DNA of 64,000 bases. Origin: Lactobacillus acidophilus (GTDB taxonomy: Bacteria > Bacillota > Bacilli > Lactobacillales > Lactobacillaceae). The notes under the pieces were generated by a model. That model ran no database searches. It worked only from the letters and a program-made list of their open reading frames with translations, and was not told where the DNA came from. Every line of letters begins with the position of its first letter. Position 1 is the first letter of the stretch. The position numbers were made by a program, and so were the translations under genes. The stretch is taken from assembly GCF_034298135.1 (NCBI RefSeq), contig NZ_CP139575.1, positions 1,550,001-1,614,000 of the forward strand. The letters are read 5' to 3'. Positions 55,745 through 64,000 of this stretch are shown in pieces.

Positions 55745-56803
55745 TTACTTAACCTTTGGTAATTTATCTTCTTGTTTCATAAAATCATATTTCTTCCAGC
55801 GCCTTTGAATTTCTGCTGGTGGATCAACTTTAGGTGCACCTGGTGCAAGTAACCAAGTTGCAGCATAGTGAGTATCGGTCACCTTAAAAAATGGCGGTTT
55901 ACGCTCAATATCAATTTTCATTGCATACTTATTTCTTGGGGCAAATGGATCACCCTTAGGAGGATCAAGTAAGTTAGGTGGCGTACCTGGGATAGATTCA
56001 AGTGTATCACTATCAAGCGTAGGCATTGAATTAATCAAACCCCAAGTGTATGGATGTTGTGGATCATAGAAAATTTCATCTACACCACCGAATTCTAAGA
56101 ATTCACCAGCATACATTACAGCTACACGATCTGCCATTCCAGCTACTACACCCAAGTCGTGAGTAATGAAAATAATCGAAGTTTTTACTCTCTTTTGTAA
56201 ATCCTTCATCAAATCCAAAATTTCAGCTTGTACCGTTACATCAAGCGCAGTAGTTGGTTCATCCGCAAGCAAAATTTCCGGCTCACAAATAAGGGCAATT
56301 GCGATAACAATTCTTTGTCTCATACCACCTGAAAATTGGTGTGGGTATTCATTAATTCTTTCTTCCGCATTAGGAATACCAACTGCCCTCATCATTTCAA
56401 GTGCTTTAGCCCAAGCTTCTTTTTTAGATGCACCCTTATGCTTAATCAAAGGCTCTGCAATTTGTTGACCAATCTTCATTGTTGGATCAAGTGAAGTCAT
56501 TGGATCCTGGAAAATCATTGAAATTTCATTACCACGAATCTTTTGCATTTCTTTTTCTGGTAATTCTAAAAGATTCTTACCGTGGAAATTAATTTCACCG
56601 CCCTGAATTTTAGCATTACGTGCTAACAAGCCGATAATACTACGTGTAGTAACAGATTTTCCTGAACCTGATTCACCTACGATTGCTAAAGTCTCACCCT
56701 TATTTAAGTGAAAAGAAACATCACGAATAGCCTTAACCTCACCAGCATAAGTGTGGAAATCAATTTTTAAATTTTTAACATCTAAAACTCTTTCTTCTGG
56801 CAT
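55745..56803 (-). CDS. oppD: Oligopeptide ABC transporter ATPase OppD
   Basis: 352 residues. Walker [19 protein letters not shown] near 37, signature FSGGMRQRIVIAIAL, Walker B ILLADEPTTALD. The C-terminal part after PGTPPNLLDPPKGDPFAPR lacks the four-Cys iron-sulfur motif (CxxxC) of some OppD proteins. It lies 15 nt after oppC. Confidence 0.96.
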   Translation of the reverse strand: MPEERVLDVKNLKIDFHTYAGEVKAIRDVSFHLNKGETLAIVGESGSGKSVTTRSIIGLLARNAKIQGGEINFHGKNLLELPEKEMQKIRGNEISMIFQDPMTSLDPTMKIGQQIAEPLIKHKGASKKEAWAKALEMMRAVGIPNAEERINEYPHQFSGGMRQRIVIAIALICEPEILLADEPTTALDVTVQAEILDLMKDLQKRVKTSIIFITHDLGVVAGMADRVAVMYAGEFLEFGGVDEIFYDPQHPYTWGLINSMPTLDSDTLESIPGTPPNLLDPPKGDPFAPRNKYAMKIDIERKPPFFKVTDTHYAATWLLAPGAPKVDPPAEIQRRWKKYDFMKQEDKLPKVK

Positions 56804-56818
56804 TTAGGTTAATCCTTT

Positions 56819-57850
56819 CTATCTTTGTCCTCTTGGATCAAATGCATCACGCAAACCATCACCAAGTAAGTTAAATGCAATCATCAAGATACACAAAATA
56901 ATTGCTGGGTACCACATTTGGTATGGTAAGAATTGGAAGTTCTTTTGACCTTCATTTAGAAGTACACCAAGTGAAGTTTCTGGTGCTGAAATCCCAATAC
57001 CGATGAAACTCAAGAATGCTTCGAAGAAAATAGCAGTTGGAATGGTGTACATTGTTTGAATAATAATGATACTTGAAAGGTTAGGAACTAAGTGTTTCCA
57101 AGCAATCTTCCAAGGTGATTCACCAAGTGAACGAGCTGCTAAAACATATTCTTCATTCTTTAAACTCAGCGTCTCGGCTCGGACCTGTCGAGCCATCGTT
57201 GTCCAACTCGAAATGGCAATAGCCAAGATAATTGAAGTAATACCTGGCTTTAACACAACCAACATCAAAACAACAATAATTAAGTTAGGTACGGAGGAGA
57301 TAATTTCGATTATCCGCTGCATCACGTTATCGACTCCCCCGCCTTTCCATCCGGACACTATTCCGTACGCAACACCAATTGTTAAGTCAAAGAAGGCTGC
57401 AACCAATGCAACAATCAATGAAATTTTTGTACCATAGATAATTCTTTGACCTAAAGAACGGCCTAAGTAGTCGGTACCAGCAATAAAGTACTTATTCTTG
57501 GGTACTCCATTTTGAGCATAGGCATCAACCCATTTACCATTTTGCTTAATCTTACCGTTTAAGCCATTAATTGCATCCATTCCTGGAACTTTTGCAGGTA
57601 AGTTAGCATATTGCGGATGTGATTTAACCAAAGTAGATTTGTTAATAAATGGCGTTGAACCAAAAGAAACGACAATCATAACAATAACGATAATTGCTGA
57701 AATCACAGCTGCCTTTCTTTGCTTAAAACGGATCCAAACGTTTTGTGCAAATGAAAGTGATGGACCAGCTATATTTTCATTATCTTGTGCCTCATCTTTT
57801 GATAAAGGTTCAAAGGCATCTGCAGGAAGGTTTAATTTTTCTTCAGCCAT
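56819..57850 (-). CDS. oppC: Oligopeptide ABC transporter permease OppC
   Basis: About 343 residues from the ATG at 57850; an alternative ATG at 57874 would overlap oppB by 17 nt. N-terminal cytoplasmic part then six membrane helices; the permease EAA loop is AARSLGESPWKIAWKHLVPN. Forms a heterodimer with OppB. Confidence 0.93.
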   Translation of the reverse strand: MAEEKLNLPADAFEPLSKDEAQDNENIAGPSLSFAQNVWIRFKQRKAAVISAIIVIVMIVVSFGSTPFINKSTLVKSHPQYANLPAKVPGMDAINGLNGKIKQNGKWVDAYAQNGVPKNKYFIAGTDYLGRSLGQRIIYGTKISLIVALVAAFFDLTIGVAYGIVSGWKGGGVDNVMQRIIEIISSVPNLIIVVLMLVVLKPGITSIILAIAISSWTTMARQVRAETLSLKNEEYVLAARSLGESPWKIAWKHLVPNLSSIIIIQTMYTIPTAIFFEAFLSFIGIGISAPETSLGVLLNEGQKNFQFLPYQMWYPAIILCILMIAFNLLGDGLRDAFDPRGQR

Positions 57851-57857
57851 TTGTCTT

Positions 57858-58787
57858 TTAAGCCTCGCTTTCATCTAATCTAATTCTCGGATCAATCAAT
57901 CCATAGATAATATCAGTGATTAACAAGATTACTACAAGGCCAATACAGTAGACCATTGTAATTCCCATAATAGTTGGATAGTCGTTAGTCAAAATAGACT
58001 TAACAAATTGTTCACCAATTCCTGGAATATTGAAGATGTTTTCAATAACCATTGAACCAGTCATTAAGGCAACTGCATAAGGCCCAATTAAAGTAACAAG
58101 CGGAATCATTGAGTTACGCATTGCGTGCTTTCTAATAACTTCCATTCTGCTTAAACCTTTAGCTTTACCTAATTCGATGTAGTCACTACTTAAAGTATCA
58201 ACCATACTTGTTCTAATAAACCTGGCGGTCTCGGCAAAAGGCCCTACTGCTAAAGCAATCGTTGGCATGATTGTTTGCGAGAATTGCCCCCAGCCGGCTA
58301 TTGGGAACCAGCCCAATTTTAACCCAATGTAGTATTGAAGAAGCACAGCCAAAACGAAGTTAGGAACTGATTTACCAATAATAGAGATTACAGTTGCAGT
58401 TGAGTCAACCCAAGTACCTTGGTTAACAGCAGCAATTGCGCCAACAATTACCCCGAGAATAACGCCAAGAACTAAAGCCTGAAGTCCTAATTGCATTGAT
58501 GCGCCTAAACGAGCGCCGATCAATGCAGAGACAGGTTGATTACTGTATTGGAAAGAAGTTCCAAAATCGCCATGTAGCATTCCACCAATATAAATTAAAT
58601 ATTGTTGCCATACAGGCTTATTCAAACCATATTGTTGGTCCATAATTTGACGTTGAGTCAATGTCATCTTTGCCTCGTTAGCATAAGGTGAACCAGGCAT
58701 TAACTTCATTAAGAAGAAGGTTACCGTGGCTACGATAAACAAAGTGAGGACCATATAAAAAATACGTTTCAATAGGTATCTAGCCAT
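57858..58787 (-). CDS. oppB: Oligopeptide ABC transporter permease OppB
   Basis: 309 residues, six membrane helices, N-terminal KRIFYMVLTLFIVATVTFFL and EAA loop LGKAKGLSRMEVIRKHAMRN. First gene of oppBCDF; separated from the two oppA genes by guaB. Confidence 0.96.
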   Translation of the reverse strand: MARYLLKRIFYMVLTLFIVATVTFFLMKLMPGSPYANEAKMTLTQRQIMDQQYGLNKPVWQQYLIYIGGMLHGDFGTSFQYSNQPVSALIGARLGASMQLGLQALVLGVILGVIVGAIAAVNQGTWVDSTATVISIIGKSVPNFVLAVLLQYYIGLKLGWFPIAGWGQFSQTIMPTIALAVGPFAETARFIRTSMVDTLSSDYIELGKAKGLSRMEVIRKHAMRNSMIPLVTLIGPYAVALMTGSMVIENIFNIPGIGEQFVKSILTNDYPTIMGITMVYCIGLVVILLITDIIYGLIDPRIRLDESEA

Positions 58788-58833
58788 ATTATTTGCTCCC
58801 TCATTTTCGTGTTATTATTTTAATGTTGTTTTA

Positions 58834-58839
58834 ATTATA
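58834..58839 (-). promoter_or_regulatory. Possible -10 box of oppBCDF
   Basis: TATAAT on the minus strand, 47 nt before oppB and after the guaB terminator; no strong -35. It suggests oppBCDF has its own promoter. Confidence 0.35.
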
Positions 58840-58882
58840 CCAAAACATCTTAAAATATCTATAAAAAAGATTAATAAAATTA

Positions 58883-58918
58883 AAAAAATAAGAGAAAACG
58901 GTGGTTTCCTCTTATTTT
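58883..58918 (-). terminator. guaB terminator
   Basis: AATAAGAGgAAAC-CACC-GTTTTCTCTTATT with TTTTTTT on the minus strand. Confidence 0.85.
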
Positions 58919-58948
58919 TATCTATTATTTGTATACTTAGTAATTACT

Positions 58949-60200
<1,252 letters not shown>

Positions 60201-60238
60201 AACTTAAGAGAGAGACTTTATTGTTATGATTATCAAAA

Positions 60239-61867
60239 TTAATTTTCTACGTAAGCATTCTTAAAGTTGTAAGGAGCACCCGCACCATTATAGATTACAC
60301 CTTTAACAGTTGGGCGAACCATCCAGGCTTCTTCTGGGTGATACAAAGGAGTTACACCTTGTGTATCAATAATTCTTTGTTCAGCTTTAACCAATGAATT
60401 CCAACGTGTAGTTTCGCTAGGAGTTACTTTAGATTCTGCAATAAGTTTATCATAAGTAGAATCTGAGTATTTTTCCCAGTTTTGGGAATTGTTAGTCGTG
60501 TTCAAATCTAAGAAGGAAATTGGATCTGAGAAGTCAGCAGTCCAGCCCATCAAGAAGACATCATAATCACCATTTCCTGCATGATCTAAGGCAGTCTTCT
60601 TAGGAATACTTTGTACTCTAGCATTTACGCCTTTAAGTGCTGATTCAATAGCACTTTGTAAGTATTCGCCACCCTTCTTAGATGCATCGTCGTCATAAGT
60701 CAAAATAGTTAAGCTTACACTAGATTTGCCTAATTCTTTTTGTGCTTTCTTCCAGTATGCTTGTGCTTCTTTTCGATTGTAAGTATTGAATTTCTTAGTA
60801 GCATCACCTCGTACTAGGTCCGTATAGTCTTTACCATTCACTTCAGTCATGTTTTCTGGAGAAAGAGTATCTGCAGGTTCTGCAGCACCACCAACCGAGT
60901 TAGCTAACTCTTTTCTATTAACTGATAAAGAAACAGCTTTTCTGAAGTTTTCATTACTAAATGGCTTCTTCTTTTGATTCATTTCTAAGTAAATTGTTGA
61001 AGCAGTTTTTCTCAAAGTGTAACCTTTTTGATTCTTCAATTCTTTTGAAGCCTGTGGTCCAAGCAAAGCTGCATCAAGTTTTCCAGATTGATATAAATTG
61101 TAATCTGTTGAAGGAGTTTTTTGAACACTGTAGTTAATAGTGTCTAATTTAACATTTTTCTTATCCCAATAGTTTTTGTTCTTTTCTAGCTTCCAAGAAA
61201 GATTTGAACCTGTCCAGCCTTTTTGAACAAATGGGCCATTATAAACTGTAGTCTTGGATGAAGTTCCATAACTTTTACCATATTTTTCAACAGTTTTTTG
61301 GTTTTGTGGGAAAAACAATGGGAAACCCATTAACAACTTGAAATATGGAATACGTTTATCTAAGGTAACTACCAACTTATCATCACCAACCGCTTTAATA
61401 CCTAAAGCAGTTGGTTTCTTCTTACCAGCAACAATATCATCAGCATTTTTCACACCAGAAAATAGATATGAATATTGAGAACCAGTACTTGGATCTACAG
61501 TACGACGCCAAGAATATACGAAGTCTTTAGCCGTTACAGGGTCACCATTTGACCATTTATCATTTTTACGTAAAGTAAATGTCCAAGTTTTACCATCTTT
61601 ACTAGTACTTGTTTTAGTAGCCAAGCCCGGTTCAATTTTGGAATTTTTACCTAAACGATAAAGTCCTTCCATTGTGTTATTAAGTTGAGTAAAACTAGTC
61701 GCATCCGTAACTTTGGATAAGTCCATGCCTTCAATTTCAGTTTTATCCATCCAATTCAAAGTTTTTTTATTACCGCTTGATGAATTGCTGCTATTACTAC
61801 AAGCTGCTAATGTACCAGCAGCCAAAGTTACAACGCCTGCAGCCATCATTTTTCGAAATTTATTCAT
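60239..61867 (-). CDS. oppA: Oligopeptide-binding lipoprotein OppA (downstream copy)
   Basis: 542 residues. Signal peptide with lipobox TLAACSNSS (Cys about residue 23). SBP_bac_5 fold: GDPVTAKDFVYSWRRTVDPS near 95, peptide-site DYDVFLMGWTADFSDP near 430. It presents peptides to OppBC. Paralogue of the next gene upstream; many long stretches are identical. Faces outside, lipid-anchored. Confidence 0.95.
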   Translation of the reverse strand: MNKFRKMMAAGVVTLAAGTLAACSNSSNSSSGNKKTLNWMDKTEIEGMDLSKVTDATSFTQLNNTMEGLYRLGKNSKIEPGLATKTSTSKDGKTWTFTLRKNDKWSNGDPVTAKDFVYSWRRTVDPSTGSQYSYLFSGVKNADDIVAGKKKPTALGIKAVGDDKLVVTLDKRIPYFKLLMGFPLFFPQNQKTVEKYGKSYGTSSKTTVYNGPFVQKGWTGSNLSWKLEKNKNYWDKKNVKLDTINYSVQKTPSTDYNLYQSGKLDAALLGPQASKELKNQKGYTLRKTASTIYLEMNQKKKPFSNENFRKAVSLSVNRKELANSVGGAAEPADTLSPENMTEVNGKDYTDLVRGDATKKFNTYNRKEAQAYWKKAQKELGKSSVSLTILTYDDDASKKGGEYLQSAIESALKGVNARVQSIPKKTALDHAGNGDYDVFLMGWTADFSDPISFLDLNTTNNSQNWEKYSDSTYDKLIAESKVTPSETTRWNSLVKAEQRIIDTQGVTPLYHPEEAWMVRPTVKGVIYNGAGAPYNFKNAYVEN

Positions 61868-61888
61868 TTTTCTTACCCCCTAAAGTGC

Positions 61889-61925
61889 AAAAAAGAGCAG
61901 CTAATTTTTTAGTAGCTACTCTTCT
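61889..61925 (-). terminator. Terminator of the upstream oppA gene
   Basis: Minus strand AAGAGtAGCTA...TAGCTgCTCTT followed by TTTTT; between the two oppA genes. Confidence 0.75.
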
Positions 61926-61946
61926 TTTCAAAGGACAATTTAAATT

Positions 61947-63572
61947 TTAGTTACCTGATACGTAGGCATTCTTGAAGTTGTAGTTTACGCCAGCACCGTT
62001 GTAAACAATACCCTTGATGTCTGGACGTACAAGCCAAGCTTCAGTTCTGTAGTAAAGTGGTGAAATACCTTGTTCGTTAAGCAAGATCTTTTCTGCCTTT
62101 TCAAGGTCATCCCAACGCTTAGTAGTATCTGGAGTAGTCTTAGAATCTGCGATTAACTTATCGTATTGTGAGTTACTCCACTTACCATTGTTGTTTGCAT
62201 TCTTGCTAGTGAACAAGTCAACAAATGAAATTGGATCTGCAAAGTCTGCTGACCAAGCTGAAACAACTGTATCAAAGTTACCACTAGTTGAACGACTCAA
62301 ACGAGTCTTGAATGGTACGTTTGATACTGATACCTTAATTCCCTTCAAGTTTTCTTCTAATTGACTTTGAAGAGTTTCAGTTGTCTTTTGACCTGAATCA
62401 GTATCATCTGAGAGAATTGAGAATGATACGCTCTTTACACCCAATTCTTTCAAAGCTTGCTTATAAAGCTTCTTAGCTTCAGTTGGGTTGTATGAAGTAT
62501 CCTTCTTATCACCAACAACGCTAGACCAGTCTTTACCATCGTGATTTACTACACCCTTTGCAGTCAAACTAGTAGCTGGAGTGTTTGAACCACCTAAAGC
62601 ATTTGCCAAAGCTTTTCTGTTAATTGACATTGAGATAGCTTTACGCAAGTTTTCATTCTTGAAAATCTTTTGCTTTTGGTTAAATTGCATGTAGAAGGTT
62701 GCAGCAGAATCACGTAATGTGTAACCAGCATTGTGTTTTAAGTTCTTAGTTTGTTGTGCATCTAAGATAGTTGCATCAAGCTTGTTTGATTGGTACAAGT
62801 TGTATGCAGTTGAAGGTGTCTTTTGAACACTGTAGTTAATAGTATCAAGCTTAACGTTCTTCTTATCCCAATAGTTCTTGTTCTTTTGAAGTTTCCATGA
62901 AAGATTAGAACCTGTCCAACCTTTTTGAACGAATGGGCCATTGAAGGCAGTAGTCTTAGATGAAGTACCATACTTGGAACCATTTGCTTCAACTACCTTT
63001 TGATTTTGTGGGAAGAATAGTGGGAATCCCATCAAAAGCTTGAAATATGGAATACGCTTGTCTAAAGTAACAACCAATTTGTTGTCGCCTTCGGCTTTAA
63101 TACCTAAGCTGTTAACTGGGGCTTTACCAGCTGAAATTTGAGTTGCATTATGAATTCCTTCAAATAAGTAGGCATATTGTGAAGCTGTCTTTGGATCAAC
63201 GGTTCTACGCCAAGAATAGACAAAGTCTTTAGCGGTTAATTTATCACCATTTGACCACTTAGAATCACGTAAGGTAAAAGTCCAAGTCTTACCATCTTTA
63301 GATACCTTGGTATTTGTAGCTAAGGCATTTTCAACTTTAGAGTTCTTACCCAAACGGTAAAGTCCTTCTTCTACGTTGTTTAATTGATTAAAACTAGTAG
63401 CATCAGTAGCCTTAGAAATATCCATTGTTGGAATTTCAGCAGCGTCCATCCAGCTAATTGACTTCTTAGCTGAACCTGATGAACTTGATGAATTATTACT
63501 ACTACATGCTGCTAAGGCTGAACCAGCAACAAGAATTGTTGCTCCTGCAGCAAATACTTTTTTAAGCTTCAT
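61947..63572 (-). CDS. oppA: Oligopeptide-binding lipoprotein OppA (upstream copy)
   Basis: 541 residues. Lipobox ALAACSSNN (Cys about residue 23), a Ser-rich linker, then SBP_bac_5 domain with KLTAKDFVYSWRRTVDP and FDTVVSAWSADFADPISFVD. Similar to the downstream copy over its whole length. Codons are more biased (GGT, CGT, AAG) than in the other copy, so it is likely the more highly expressed binding protein. Separate terminators allow separate dosage. Confidence 0.95.
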   Translation of the reverse strand: MKLKKVFAAGATILVAGSALAACSSNNSSSSSGSAKKSISWMDAAEIPTMDISKATDATSFNQLNNVEEGLYRLGKNSKVENALATNTKVSKDGKTWTFTLRDSKWSNGDKLTAKDFVYSWRRTVDPKTASQYAYLFEGIHNATQISAGKAPVNSLGIKAEGDNKLVVTLDKRIPYFKLLMGFPLFFPQNQKVVEANGSKYGTSSKTTAFNGPFVQKGWTGSNLSWKLQKNKNYWDKKNVKLDTINYSVQKTPSTAYNLYQSNKLDATILDAQQTKNLKHNAGYTLRDSAATFYMQFNQKQKIFKNENLRKAISMSINRKALANALGGSNTPATSLTAKGVVNHDGKDWSSVVGDKKDTSYNPTEAKKLYKQALKELGVKSVSFSILSDDTDSGQKTTETLQSQLEENLKGIKVSVSNVPFKTRLSRSTSGNFDTVVSAWSADFADPISFVDLFTSKNANNNGKWSNSQYDKLIADSKTTPDTTKRWDDLEKAEKILLNEQGISPLYYRTEAWLVRPDIKGIVYNGAGVNYNFKNAYVSGN

Positions 63573-63691
63573 ATTATTGCCCCTCTCATTTATGAGAAAA
63601 TTAATAAAATTTCTTAAGTTGTTTATAAGTATATATTACGATTTTTTAATTTGCAAGTTTTTCTAATATTTGGGTAAATATATTAGTAAAA

Positions 63692-63725
63692 AATAAGCCT
63701 TGATACAGTTATATCAAGGCTTATA
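63692..63725 (-). terminator. Terminator of the HD-domain gene
   Basis: ATAAGCCTTGATA-CAGTTA-TATCAAGGCTTAT; T-run on the minus strand. It lies 16 nt after the gene. Confidence 0.88.
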
Positions 63726-63740
63726 CTTATTAAACTTTTT

Positions 63741-64000
63741 TCATACATTCCATTCATTCATGAACTCTTGAACGAAATTATGCATATATTCTGTTCGACG
63801 ATTAGCTTCTTTTTTCATTGCAGGCGTATTCATTGTATCAGCTAAATGAAAAAGCTTCTCATAAAAGTGATTAATCGTTGTCTCAACATGATTACGATAT
63901 TGATCATGACTAACCAACTTCTCCGGTTTAATTTCTGGATCATAAATCTTATTGCCATGCTTGCCGCCATAAGTAAACGCACGGGCAATTCCCATAGCAC
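63741..64000 (-). CDS. HD-domain hydrolase (YedJ-like), C-terminal part
   Basis: The gene continues past the right edge; about 86 C-terminal residues are visible. GIARAFTYGGKHG, then INHFYEKLFHLADTMNTPAMKKEANRR and HNFVQEFMNEW are typical of the C-terminal half of YedJ-type HD phosphohydrolases. The HD residues lie outside the window. Confidence 0.8.
   Translation of the reverse strand, partial: AMGIARAFTYGGKHGNKIYDPEIKPEKLVSHDQYRNHVETTINHFYEKLFHLADTMNTPAMKKEANRRTEYMHNFVQEFMNEWNV

Overview
The window is a low-GC Firmicute chromosome segment, most consistent with the Lactobacillus gasseri/johnsonii group. The evidence is the gene content (SLAP-type surface proteins, PepC and C69 peptidases, Opp transporters, a CBS-less IMP dehydrogenase, RNA polymerase delta), strong AGGAGG-type ribosome sites, frequent TTG/GTG starts, and gene order. 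This species-group call is inference; no rRNA is present.

Layout. 1-3.1 kb: 5' end of a GH13 alpha-glucosidase, a HAD phosphatase and an APC amino acid permease. 3.2-9.8 kb is an accessory-looking stretch: glyA, a small-RNA candidate with its own promoter and terminator, an orphan RelE-like toxin, two unknown small genes, a Sir2 relic behind paired operators, ogt, a drug-efflux gene with two in-frame stops, a B3/B4-domain gene behind a terminator hairpin, and an unlisted 46-codon Cys-rich metallothionein-like gene (9650-9790). 9.8-13 kb: GNAT and a LytTR/DUF3021/ABC efflux operon. 13.05-13.48 kb: a type I toxin-antitoxin module (30-aa Hol-Tox-like toxin plus convergent antisense RNA), flanked by direct repeats resembling the guaA terminator.

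13.5-26.5 kb: purine/pyrimidine and wall genes: guaA, a membrane XRE regulator with a companion membrane protein, a guanine-riboswitch xpt-pbuX operon, a TMEM175-like channel, an AraC regulator, a C69 dipeptidase, murA (active-site Cys replaced by Asp), pyrG (with sequence hallmarks of CTP-sensed slippage attenuation), and rpoE. 26.6-33.1 kb: an HD phosphohydrolase and a beta-glucoside locus (ROK kinase, PTS EIIC, RpiR regulator, GH1 phospho-beta-glucosidase) with two cre sites and two copies of one palindromic operator.

33.2-45.4 kb is the conserved metG-tatD-rnmV-ksgA-veg-purR-glmU-prs block, all on the minus strand, with three SLAP surface-protein genes placed between glmU and prs; one of these carries an in-frame TGA. 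45.5-54.7 kb: an M-box-controlled MgtA ATPase, a TPM-domain protein, comEB, trpS, an SRAP protein, tRNA-Gly(CCC), a CPBP-like protein, greA, CIRCE-controlled hsp20 and pepC. 54.8-63.6 kb: an oligopeptide transport region (oppA-oppA, then oppBCDF) with guaB between the two halves. The window ends in the C-terminus of an HD-domain protein.

Functional links. Peptide uptake (Opp) and peptidases (PepC, C69) serve an auxotrophic lactic acid bacterium. Guanine nucleotide supply (guaA, guaB, xpt-pbuX, purR, prs) is spread over the window. RNA-based control is unusually dense: guanine riboswitch, M-box, pyrG attenuator, antisense antitoxin, a leader hairpin before the B3/B4 gene and a candidate sRNA.
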